Source: CAVPWP01 sp963709395
GTDB taxonomy: Bacteria > Pseudomonadota > Alphaproteobacteria > Rhodobacterales > Rhodobacteraceae
Direction of reading: 5' to 3'
Assembly (NCBI GenBank): GCA_963709395.1
Contig: CAVPWP010000008.1
Span: 62,001 to 126,000, forward strand
Length of the DNA: 64,000 nt
Shown here: piece by piece, positions 26,742 to 34,468 of the stretch
Layout of the letters: every line of letters starts with the position of its first letter
How positions within the stretch are numbered: the stretch's first letter is position 1
Made by a program: the position numbers and the translations under genes
The notes under the pieces: model-generated
The model's database searches: none
What the model was told of the DNA's origin: nothing
What the model saw: the letters and a program-made list of their open reading frames with translations, nothing else

Positions 26742-27206
26742 ATGAAACTCAGCGCACGCGAAGAAATCGACGCCCCGGCGGATCAGGTCTTTGCCGCCAT
26801 CAGCGATTTCCCCCGCATCGCCCGTCTGGCCGAAGCGCGCGGCGTGCCCTTGCGCCGCACCGACGCGCTTGCCGAACCCGGTGTCGGGATGGCCTGGGTG
26901 GCCGAGGCGATGATCCGCGGGCAACGCCGCGAGATCCGGTCCGACGTCACCGACTTCGCGCCGGGCGACCGCATCGCGATCACGTCGCGCAGCGGAGGGA
27001 TCGAAGGCCTCACAGAGGTCGAGGTGACGCTGCTTGGCCCGGAAAAGACCCGCCTGCGCCTCACGGTCGAATTGCGCCCGGTCTCGCTTGCGGGCCGCAT
27101 CCTGATCCAGCCTCTGCGCCTTGCGAAGGGCTCGCTCCAGGAACGGCTGCGCATCCGCGTCGCGGGCTTCGCCCGGTCGCTGGAAGCTCCGGGAACGGAC
27201 GGGTAA
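26742..27206 (+). CDS. SRPBCC family (START-like) protein
   Basis: 154 residues, beginning MKLSAREEIDAPADQVFAAISDF, a helix-grip fold that binds hydrophobic ligands. FEVEVTLLG-like strands (GLTEVEVTLLGPEKTRLRL) and an ending helix complete the fold. GGGGGGAGG is just upstream of the ATG. It follows nudC closely and is likely co-transcribed. No specific ligand or partner is known; membership of the coenzyme Q-binding/polyketide cyclase-like subgroup is possible. Confidence 0.85.
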   Translation: MKLSAREEIDAPADQVFAAISDFPRIARLAEARGVPLRRTDALAEPGVGMAWVAEAMIRGQRREIRSDVTDFAPGDRIAITSRSGGIEGLTEVEVTLLGPEKTRLRLTVELRPVSLAGRILIQPLRLAKGSLQERLRIRVAGFARSLEAPGTDG

Positions 27207-27232
27207 GGGCGCTCTCCTCCGCGAAGTCGCGT

Positions 27233-27925
27233 CTAGGCGACAAGCTTTTTCTGTGCGGCGAAGGGGCTCAGACCAAGCCACGTCTGGATCGTCGACGCCA
27301 AGTCACGTGATCCAGTGAACTCGAACTTATCGAGTTCCGAGGCAACATCGGTAATGCCCATCCAGATCGCCGTCATCGTGCGCAGGTCCGTCGAAACATA
27401 GAGATCGACCTCGAATCCCGGATCCGCCCAGCACAGATCGACCTCGCCATCGGGTTCGATGACCAGCCACCAATCGCGCTTGGTCGAAGGCAGATCGTGA
27501 TACAGAAACTGGATCACGGTGCGGCGCTCCGGTAGCGGCGCCGGATTGAAGTTTCGCCGCATGTCCCACATCAGCAGCGACGGGTCGAGATTCCTCAGAG
27601 AAAGGGACGATTCGACCCACTTCTGTCCCCAGGTTCCCATTGCAATCACCACCTCGCGCAGGTCCCGCCCGGAGTCCGTCAGATGATACTCCATCACGCC
27701 ACGCTCTGACGGCACCGCCTTTCTTTCGACAATTCCAAACTGCTCCAGCTCCTTGAGCCTTTGCGACAGCAGGGTGGGCGACATTCTGGGCACGCCTCGG
27801 CGCAGATCGTTGAACCGGGTAGACCCTGCGATAAGCTCGCGCAGCAAAACCATGGTCCAGCGTGTGCAAAGCACCTCCGCGGCCATGGCAAGCGGACAGA
27901 ACTGCTTGTATCCCGCCTGTGGCAT
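27233..27925 (-). CDS. HxlR family transcriptional regulator with SCP2-like C-terminal domain
   Basis: 230 residues. The MarR-like winged helix spans about 1-105: CPLAMAAEVLCTRWTMVLLREL, FNDLRRGVPRMSPTLLSQRLKEL, YHLTDSGRDL. Residues 125-225 form an SCP2/sterol-carrier-like domain (WWLVIEPDGEVDLCWADPG; DLRTMTAIWMG), a known combination in this family. It is divergent from a DUF1330 gene, and a perfect inverted repeat (27989-28010) lies between them as a likely operator. Two 60-base samples are 55-58% GC, lower than neighbours, suggesting acquisition. Confidence 0.9.
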   Translation of the reverse strand: MPQAGYKQFCPLAMAAEVLCTRWTMVLLRELIAGSTRFNDLRRGVPRMSPTLLSQRLKELEQFGIVERKAVPSERGVMEYHLTDSGRDLREVVIAMGTWGQKWVESSLSLRNLDPSLLMWDMRRNFNPAPLPERRTVIQFLYHDLPSTKRDWWLVIEPDGEVDLCWADPGFEVDLYVSTDLRTMTAIWMGITDVASELDKFEFTGSRDLASTIQTWLGLSPFAAQKKLVA

Positions 27926-27988
27926 TTCACTCTCCTCGCGCTGTGTCCTCCCAATTCTAGAGGCCAGGGCGCGGGTGCCTAGTCCAGA

Positions 27989-28010
27989 AACTGTATCGGC
28001 CGCTACAGTT
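27989..28010. promoter_or_regulatory. Inverted repeat, candidate HxlR operator
   Basis: AACTGTA (27989-27995) and TACAGTT (28004-28010), perfect 7-bp arms with an 8-bp spacer, in the divergent gap between the HxlR and DUF1330 genes, 64 bp before the regulator start and 87 bp before the other. Confidence 0.6.
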
Positions 28011-28096
28011 CCATGACTGGAGACGATTCTCGTTTCCCTTCAGCCTCCACACTCATTGCGCGGCCATTCCGGCGCGCACAACGGGAGGAGCAGAAA

Positions 28097-28423
28097 ATGA
28101 GTATCTATCTCATCGCCGACATCAAGGTCACCGACGACAGCTGGGTCGCCGACTATGCGGGCAACGTTCACAGGCTGGTCGAGAAACATGGCGGCCGCTA
28201 CCTGTCGCGCAGCGGGAACATCGAAACGGTCGAGGGAGCCGAGACGGACAGCACCCTGATTGCGATCCTTGAATTCCCGAGCCGGGCCGCCCTCGACGCA
28301 TTCGTTGCCGACCCTGAGTATCTGCCCTACGGCGAGGCCCGTCAAAAGGGCAGCGTCTCGAACTTTCACGTGATCGACGACACCGACATCGCCGGCGCAA
28401 TTCCCTACCTCAGAGCAGGCTAG
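28097..28423 (+). CDS. DUF1330 domain protein
   Basis: 108 residues, MSIYLIADIKVTDDSWVADY, with HGGRYLSRSGNIETVEG and LIAILEFPSRAALDAFVADPEY: a ferredoxin-like dimeric alpha/beta barrel of the DUF1330 family. GGGAGGAG precedes the ATG. It is divergent from the HxlR regulator and is its probable target. Function unknown; related folds act as small monooxygenases or binding proteins. The 139 bp downstream, before pheA, hold nothing recognisable. Confidence 0.88.
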   Translation: MSIYLIADIKVTDDSWVADYAGNVHRLVEKHGGRYLSRSGNIETVEGAETDSTLIAILEFPSRAALDAFVADPEYLPYGEARQKGSVSNFHVIDDTDIAGAIPYLRAG

Positions 28424-28562
28424 CCGCGAGAGAAGCGGGGGGAGTCCAGACGATCGGGAAACGCTCCGTGCGAGGCGGTCGTGACGATCAGGTGTGCGGC
28501 CACCAGATCACCCCGCCAGCGACAACGAACCTCTCGGCTACGTCGCTGGCGCGGACGGGGAC

Positions 28563-29396
28563 CTAGTGCCGCTCGATATCGGCGGGATAGACGCCGAGGA
28601 TCTTCACCTCAGAGGTGAAGTACTCCAACTCCTCGAGCGCAAGCTGGACGTTGCGGTCCTCGGGGTGGCCCTCGATATCGGCGTAGAACTGCGTGGCGGT
28701 GAACTGCCCGCCGACCATGTAGCTTTCCAGCTTGGTCATGTTCACGCCATTGGTCGCGAAGCCGCCCATCGCCTTGTAAAGCGCGGCCGGAATGTTGCGG
28801 ACGCGAAAGACGAACGAGGTGATCATCCCGTGATGGCCCCGGCGCGAATGGTCCGGCGTCTTGGACATGACCAGGAACCGCGTGGTGTTGTGATCCTCGT
28901 CCTCGATCTTCGCGGCGAGGACCTTCAGGCCATAGACCTGGGCCGCCATCTCGGAGGCCAGCGCCCCGATCGTCGGGTCGCGCGCCTCGGCCACGTCGCG
29001 GGCGGCGCGGGCGTTGTCGGTGCTCACCCGCCCCTCGATCCCGTGTTCCTTCAGAAAGCTCGCGCATTGCGGCAGGAGCACAAGGTGCGAATAGGCGGCG
29101 CGAATGTCCGAAAGCTCGGCCCCCGGCACGCCCAGCAGGTTGATATGAACCCGCACGAAAGCTTCGCCGATGATGTGAAGGTCGCTTCCGGGCAGCAGGC
29201 GGTGAATGTCGGCAACCCGCCCGTAGGTCGTGTTCTCGACCGGCAGCATCGCCAGATCGGCGACCCCGGTCTGCACGGCCTCGATCACATCCTCGAAGGT
29301 CCGGCAGGGCATCACCTCCATCCGCGGATGGGTCTGGTGGCAGGCCTGGTGCGAATAGGCCCCCGGTTCCCCCTGGAATGCGATGCGTCCGGTCAT
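28563..29396 (-). CDS. pheA: Prephenate dehydratase
   Basis: 277 residues, a monofunctional enzyme making phenylpyruvate for phenylalanine synthesis. MTGRIAFQGEPGAYSHQA starts the catalytic periplasmic-binding-like fold, with TFEDVIEAVQTG, MLPVENTTYGRVADI and the catalytic TTRF in HNTTRFLVM. The C-terminal ACT domain (FVFRVRNIPAALYKAMGGF; TKLESYMVGGQ) normally gives feedback inhibition by phenylalanine. The start at 29396 is set by homology; a Shine-Dalgarno is weak. It is divergent from the cytochrome c gene. Confidence 0.94.
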   Translation of the reverse strand: MTGRIAFQGEPGAYSHQACHQTHPRMEVMPCRTFEDVIEAVQTGVADLAMLPVENTTYGRVADIHRLLPGSDLHIIGEAFVRVHINLLGVPGAELSDIRAAYSHLVLLPQCASFLKEHGIEGRVSTDNARAARDVAEARDPTIGALASEMAAQVYGLKVLAAKIEDEDHNTTRFLVMSKTPDHSRRGHHGMITSFVFRVRNIPAALYKAMGGFATNGVNMTKLESYMVGGQFTATQFYADIEGHPEDRNVQLALEELEYFTSEVKILGVYPADIERH

Positions 29397-29450
29397 TGGA
29401 AATGGTCTTTTCTGTCTGGAAACTGGTCGATACGTCGCGCCTGTTATCCC

Positions 29451-29479
29451 TTGAACGTACCCGAGTGAAGCGGATACAT
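29451..29479 (+). promoter_or_regulatory. Candidate promoter of the cytochrome c gene
   Basis: TTGAAC (29451-29456), 17-bp spacer, ATACAT (29474-29479), 33 bp before the start codon. Confidence 0.55.
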
Positions 29480-29511
29480 AACCGCGAAACTGGAACGGGA
29501 CGGGACGCGAC

Positions 29512-30021
29512 ATGTTCGACACGATGACCATCACCAAGGCAGCAGCATCGCTTTTCGGCGCCATGCTGGTGTTTTTGCTGACCGCCTGGCTGTCGGCAAG
29601 CCTCTTCCACACGGGCGGTGACGGTGAACAGGCCTTCATCATTCCCACCGGCGCGGAAGACGTCGCCGAGGAAGAGATCGTGGCGGAGGTGCCGTTCGAC
29701 GAAGTCTATGCCCAGGCCGATGCCTCGGCTGGCGAACGCCTGTTCCGCGCCTGCGCCGCCTGCCATCGCCTCGAAGACGGCGCCAACGGCACCGGGCCGC
29801 ATCTTTTCGGCGTCGTCGACCGGCCCAAGCACGCAGTCGGCGACTTCAGCTATTCGTCGGCCATGCTCGAGCAAGAAGGTGCGTGGACGCCCGAGAACCT
29901 CAATGCCTTCCTCGAAAACCCGCGCGGCTATGTGTCGGGCACCTCGATGAGCTACAACGGCATGCGCGACATTGGCGACCGCGCCGATCTGATCGCCTAT
30001 CTTGCGACCTTCGGCGGCTGA
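29512..30021 (+). CDS. Membrane-anchored class I cytochrome c (CycM/c552 type)
   Basis: 169 residues. An uncleaved N-terminal membrane anchor (ASLFGAMLVFLLTAWLSASLF, about 11-31) is followed by an acidic linker and a c-type haem domain with RACAACH as the covalent haem site and NGTGPHLFGVVDR; TSMSYNGMRD supplies the likely methionine ligand. Such cytochromes shuttle electrons from the bc1 complex to terminal oxidases in alphaproteobacteria. Divergent from pheA, as often seen in this order. A terminator-like hairpin follows the gene. Confidence 0.93.
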   Translation: MFDTMTITKAAASLFGAMLVFLLTAWLSASLFHTGGDGEQAFIIPTGAEDVAEEEIVAEVPFDEVYAQADASAGERLFRACAACHRLEDGANGTGPHLFGVVDRPKHAVGDFSYSSAMLEQEGAWTPENLNAFLENPRGYVSGTSMSYNGMRDIGDRADLIAYLATFGG

Positions 30022-30045
30022 GCCCGGACCGCGAGCGCACCCTTT

Positions 30046-30078
30046 GACGGCCGTTCGCGTTGCGGGCGGCCGTCTTGC
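30046..30078 (+). terminator. Terminator after the cytochrome c gene
   Basis: GACGGCCG (30046-30053) pairs with CGGCCGTC (30067-30074), followed by TTGCATT. Confidence 0.55.
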
Positions 30079-30121
30079 ATTGCTGCGCGTGCGTCCTCAC
30101 GGCCGATCACGCATAATCGAC

Positions 30122-30150
30122 TTGAATGTTCGTCTTTGGCGAAAATAACC
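30122..30150 (+). promoter_or_regulatory. Candidate promoter of the yejABEF operon
   Basis: TTGAAT (30122-30127), 17-bp spacer, ATAACC (30145-30150), 57 bp before yejA. Confidence 0.5.
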
Positions 30151-30207
30151 TAGATGCCTATGTGACACCTTGCGACCCGCCACCTGACACGACGGAGTTG
30201 ACGACAC

Positions 30208-32133
30208 ATGCCGCACCGGCTTCCCCGCACCATCGCCTTCAGCCGCCAGATCCCGGACCGGCAGCGCCGCAAGTCCTTCATGCTTTCGCTTGGGTCGCTG
30301 ATCCTCGTGATGGCCACCGCCGGGGCCGCCTTCGCGGACAGTCATGAGGAGGTGATCGTCAGCCACGGCTATTCCAACTTCGGAGAGCTGAAATACGGCC
30401 CGGATGAGCCGTTTTCCTACGTGAATGTCGATGCGCCCAAGGGCGGCGAAGTCAGCCTCTGGTCGCAGGGCGGCTTTGACAGTTTCAACATCTATACCCG
30501 CCGGGGCGTTCCCGCCGCCAGCACCGATCTTCTTTACGAAAACCTCATGATCCGTGCGGCCGACGATCCCTATGGCATCTACTGCCAGCTCTGCACCACG
30601 ATCGAATACCCTGAAAGTCTGGACTGGGTCGTGGTGAACCTGCGCGACGACGTGACCTTCTCGGACGGCACCCCGATGACCGCCGAGGATCTGAAGTTCA
30701 CCATCGACCTCTTTCTCGAACAGGGCATCGCCGAGTTCCGCAACGTGATCGAAGGTTATTTCGACCTGATCGAGGTTACCGGCCCGCACCAGATCCGGTT
30801 CGAGTTCAATGCAGATGCCCCCAAGCGCGACCGCATGGGGCTTGTCGGGCTCTGGAACCCCTTCTCGAAGGCCTGGTTCGAGGAGACCGGCGCGCGGCTG
30901 GACGAAGGCTCGTCGGTTCCGTTCATGGGCACCGGTCCCTACGTCCTCGAGTCGGCGGATTTCGGGCGCAGCGTTGTCTATGCCAAGAACCCGGACTGGT
31001 GGGGCGCCGATCTGCCGATCAACGCCGGGCGATACAATTTCGATCGCGTGCGGATCGAGTATTTCTCGGATGCCGCTGCCGCGCTCGAGGCGTTCAAGGC
31101 CGGCGAATACACGATGCGGATCGAGAACAGCTCGAAGGAATGGGCGACCTCCTACACCTTTCCGGCTGTCACCGACGGCTACGTGACGGTCGAGACGCTT
31201 CCCGACGGCAACATCGGGTCGGGCCAGGGCTTCGTGTTCAACCTGCGCCGGGAACAGTGGCAGGACCCGCGCGTGCGCGATGCCGTGCGGATGCTCTTCA
31301 ACTTCGAATGGGCCAATGAGACCCTGTTCTACGGGCTCTACGACCGCTCCTTTTCCTTCTGGGGCGGGTCGGACCTTGCCGCCGAAGGTGTGCCCGAGGG
31401 CGCGGAGCGCGCGACGCTCGAACCGCTGGTGGCCGAGGGGCTGCTGCCCGAGAGCATCCTGACCGAGGCCGCCGTGCTGCCCCCGGTCAGCGACGCCGGC
31501 CAGAACCTGCCGCCCCGCAGCGTCCTGCGCCAAGCCATCGGCCTGCTGGCAGAGGCCGGCTGGACACCCGGCGCGGACGGGCTCTTGCGCAACGCCGACG
31601 GGCAGACGCTCGACGCGGTGTTCCTGCAGTTCAGCCCCTCTTTCGACCGGATCGTGAACCCCTATGTCGAGAACCTGCGCCAGGTGGGCATCAACGCCAA
31701 GCTCGAGCGTGTCGACAACGCGCAATATGTCGAACGCCGCCGCTCAGGCGACTGGGACCTCGTGAACCATTCCCCAGGGCAGGACTTCGAACCCAGCATC
31801 GGCCTGCGCCAGTGGTTCGGCAGCGAGACTGCCGAGGACAGTTCGCGCAACATCATGGCCCTGCAGGACCCCGCGGTAGACCGCCTGATCGCCGAGGTGA
31901 TCGACGCCCAGACGCTGGACGACCTCAAGCCGCGCGTGCGCGCCCTTGACCGCGTGCTGCGGGCGCAGGGCTTCTGGGTTCCGCAATGGGAAAAGGCCGA
32001 GCACTGGGTCGCCTATTGGGACATGTACGGCCGCCCCGAGACGCTGCCGCCGCTTGCCCTTGGCACGCTCGATTTCTGGTGGTTCGACGCCGAGGGCGCC
32101 GAGCGGCTCCGCGCGGCCGGCGCGCTGCGATAG
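30208..32133 (+). CDS. yejA: YejA-type periplasmic peptide-binding protein
   Basis: 641 residues of the family 5 extracellular solute-binding proteins. A signal segment (FMLSLGSLILVMATAGAAFA) precedes the mature part, where HGYSNFGELKYGPDEPFSYVNV-type residues and VDAPKGGEVSLWSQGGFDSFN are the YejA hallmark. The large family length and the order A-B-E-F support assignment to the importer that takes up oligopeptides and microcin C-like compounds in enterobacteria; the native substrate here is unknown. The first ATG is used, though a start at residue 25 would also leave a signal peptide. Confidence 0.9.
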   Translation: MPHRLPRTIAFSRQIPDRQRRKSFMLSLGSLILVMATAGAAFADSHEEVIVSHGYSNFGELKYGPDEPFSYVNVDAPKGGEVSLWSQGGFDSFNIYTRRGVPAASTDLLYENLMIRAADDPYGIYCQLCTTIEYPESLDWVVVNLRDDVTFSDGTPMTAEDLKFTIDLFLEQGIAEFRNVIEGYFDLIEVTGPHQIRFEFNADAPKRDRMGLVGLWNPFSKAWFEETGARLDEGSSVPFMGTGPYVLESADFGRSVVYAKNPDWWGADLPINAGRYNFDRVRIEYFSDAAAALEAFKAGEYTMRIENSSKEWATSYTFPAVTDGYVTVETLPDGNIGSGQGFVFNLRREQWQDPRVRDAVRMLFNFEWANETLFYGLYDRSFSFWGGSDLAAEGVPEGAERATLEPLVAEGLLPESILTEAAVLPPVSDAGQNLPPRSVLRQAIGLLAEAGWTPGADGLLRNADGQTLDAVFLQFSPSFDRIVNPYVENLRQVGINAKLERVDNAQYVERRRSGDWDLVNHSPGQDFEPSIGLRQWFGSETAEDSSRNIMALQDPAVDRLIAEVIDAQTLDDLKPRVRALDRVLRAQGFWVPQWEKAEHWVAYWDMYGRPETLPPLALGTLDFWWFDAEGAERLRAAGALR

Positions 32134-32145
32134 GGGCAGGGGAAC

Positions 32146-33225
32146 GTGGGCGCCTATATCCTTCGACGCCTGCTTCTGGTGATCCCGACGCTGTTCGGGA
32201 TCATGGTGATCAACTTCACGCTCACGCAGTTCGTGCCCGGCGGTCCGATCGAGCAGATCCTCGCCCGGATGGACGGCGGCGGGGACGTGTTCCAGGGCAT
32301 CTCCGGCGGCACGAACGAGACGCTGCAGTCCGCAGGTGACGACCGCTATGTCGGGGCGCGCGGCCTGCCGCCCGAATTCATCGCCGAGCTCGAGCGGGAA
32401 TTCGGCTTCGACAAGCCGCCGCTCGAACGGTTCTTCACGATGATGTGGAACTACATGCGCTTCGATTTCGGCGAGAGTTACTTCCGGTCGATCAGCGTGG
32501 TGGACCTTGTCCTTGAAAAGATGCCCGTGTCGATCACCCTGGGCCTCTGGTCCACGCTCATCGCCTATCTCGTTTCGATCCCGCTGGGCATCCGCAAGGC
32601 GGTGAGGGACGGCACCACCTTCGATACCTGGACCTCTGGGCTGATCATCGTGGCCTATGCGATTCCGGGGTTCCTGTTCGCGATCCTGCTGCTGGTGCTC
32701 TTCGCCGGCGGGTCCTACCTCCAGTGGTTCCCGCTGCGCGGCCTGACCTCCGACAACTGGTCGGAACTGTCCTTCTTCGGCAAGATCGGCGACTACTTCT
32801 GGCACATCACCCTGCCGGTTCTGGCCTCGACGATTTCCGCCTTCGCGACGCTGACGCTGCTGACGAAGAACTCGTTTCTCGACGAGATCAAGAAGCAGTA
32901 TGTCGTGACCGCCAAGGCCAAGGGCCTGTCGGAGTCCCGCGTTCTTTACGGCCACGTCTTCCGCAACGCGATGCTGATCGTGATCGCCGGGTTCCCGGCG
33001 GTGTTCATCGGCGTCTTCTTCGGCGGATCGCTGATCATCGAGACGATCTTCTCGCTCGACGGGCTTGGCCGGCTTGGCTTCGAGGCCGCGGTCGCGCGCG
33101 ACTATCCGGTGATTTTCGGCACGCTCTTCTTCTTCGGTCTGATCGGCCTCGTGGTCGGCATCCTGTCGGACCTGATGTATGTCTTCATCGACCCGCGCAT
33201 CGACTTCGAGACGCGGGAGAACTGA
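32146..33225 (+). CDS. yejB: Peptide ABC transporter permease YejB
   Basis: 359 residues from a GTG preceded by GGGGCAGGGG. MGAYILRRLLLVIPTLFGIM is the classical first helix of DppB-type permeases, with the inserted soluble stretch FQGISGGTNETLQSAGDD peculiar to YejB. Helices near 140-165, 175-200, 285-310 and 330-350 follow, and the EAA loop includes YVVTAKAKGLSESRVLYGHVFRN in two adjoining parts. Inner-membrane partner of YejE and YejF, 12 bp downstream of yejA. Confidence 0.93.
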   Translation: MGAYILRRLLLVIPTLFGIMVINFTLTQFVPGGPIEQILARMDGGGDVFQGISGGTNETLQSAGDDRYVGARGLPPEFIAELEREFGFDKPPLERFFTMMWNYMRFDFGESYFRSISVVDLVLEKMPVSITLGLWSTLIAYLVSIPLGIRKAVRDGTTFDTWTSGLIIVAYAIPGFLFAILLLVLFAGGSYLQWFPLRGLTSDNWSELSFFGKIGDYFWHITLPVLASTISAFATLTLLTKNSFLDEIKKQYVVTAKAKGLSESRVLYGHVFRNAMLIVIAGFPAVFIGVFFGGSLIIETIFSLDGLGRLGFEAAVARDYPVIFGTLFFFGLIGLVVGILSDLMYVFIDPRIDFETREN

Positions 33226-33226
33226 C

Positions 33227-34468
33227 ATGGTGGAAGCCCGCGTCGATCCATCGAAGCCGCACCGCCAGGAGCCCCTCGAGCCCGGCAACTTCCCGCCGCC
33301 GCCCGATCCCGGCCCCGGCGGCGGCGGGCACCGCCCGGTCGCCCCGCCGAAGCGCCGGCGGATGTGGCTGTCGCCGCTCAACCAGCGGCGCTGGGCGAAT
33401 TTCAAGCGCAACCGCCGCGCGCTCTGGTCGCTGTGGATCTTCGGGATCCTGTTCGGCCTGTCGCTCTGCGCCGAGTTCATCGCCAACGACAAGCCGATCC
33501 TCGTCAGCTATCAGGGCCAGCTTCACATGCCGATCCTGCGCTTCTATCCGGAGACCGCCTTCGGCGGCGATTTCCGGACCGAGGCGGTCTACAAGGACAT
33601 CGAGGTGCAATGCCTCATCGTTTCGGGCGGGCTGGAGGATTGTTTCGACGACCCCGAGGGCATTCTGGCCGAGGCCAGGACCGGCGTGGTGAATGGCGAG
33701 ACGATCCAGAAGGGCTGGATGCTCTGGCCCCCCATCCCGTTCAGCTACAACACGATCAACGATATCGGACGCGCGGCACCCAGCCCGCCCGACGGGACCC
33801 ATCTTCTTGGCACCGACGATACCGCGCGGGACGTGGCCGCGCGGGTGATCTACGGCTTCCGGCTGTCGATCCTCTTCACGATCATCGTCACCGTCATCGC
33901 CTCGACCATCGGGATCATCGCGGGCGCGGTGCAGGGCTTTTTCGGCGGCTGGACCGACCTGATCTTCCAGCGCATCATCGAGATCTGGGTGTCGACCCCG
34001 TCGCTTTACATCATCATCATCATGTTCGCGATCCTGGGCCGAAGTTTCTGGATGCTGGTGTTCCTGACCGCCCTCTTCGGATGGCCGGCCCTGGTCGGTG
34101 TGGTGCGTGCCGAGTTCCTGCGCGCGCGCAACTTCGAATACGTCCGCGCCGCCCGCGCGCTGGGCGTGTCGAACTGGACGATCATGTTCCGCCACATGCT
34201 GCCCAACGCCATGGTCGCCACCGTGACCATGCTGCCGTTCATCATCACCGGCACCATCGCGACGCTGGCCAGCCTCGACTTCCTGGGCTTCGGGTTGCCG
34301 TCCTCGGCGCCGTCCCTGGGCGAGCTGACGCTTCAGGCCAAGCAGAACCTCCAGGCGCCCTGGCTGGCCTTCACCGCCTTCTTCACCTTCGCGATCATGC
34401 TGTCGCTGCTGGTCTTCATCTTCGAGGGCGTGCGCGACGCCTTCGACCCCCGGAAGACCTTCCAGTGA
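33227..34468 (+). CDS. yejE: Peptide ABC transporter permease YejE
   Basis: 413 residues. An unusual cytoplasmic N-terminus of about 45 residues is proline- and glycine-rich (PGNFPPPPDPGPGGGGHRP) before SPLNQRRWANFKRNRRALWSL and the first helix. The remaining five helices lie in the C-terminal half, and the EAA loop contains VRAARALGVSNWTIMFRHMLPN. LLGTDDTARDVAARVIYGFR is the DppC-type motif. The gene starts one base after the yejB stop and its own stop overlaps the yejF GTG, so the operon is tightly coupled. Confidence 0.93.
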   Translation: MVEARVDPSKPHRQEPLEPGNFPPPPDPGPGGGGHRPVAPPKRRRMWLSPLNQRRWANFKRNRRALWSLWIFGILFGLSLCAEFIANDKPILVSYQGQLHMPILRFYPETAFGGDFRTEAVYKDIEVQCLIVSGGLEDCFDDPEGILAEARTGVVNGETIQKGWMLWPPIPFSYNTINDIGRAAPSPPDGTHLLGTDDTARDVAARVIYGFRLSILFTIIVTVIASTIGIIAGAVQGFFGGWTDLIFQRIIEIWVSTPSLYIIIIMFAILGRSFWMLVFLTALFGWPALVGVVRAEFLRARNFEYVRAARALGVSNWTIMFRHMLPNAMVATVTMLPFIITGTIATLASLDFLGFGLPSSAPSLGELTLQAKQNLQAPWLAFTAFFTFAIMLSLLVFIFEGVRDAFDPRKTFQ

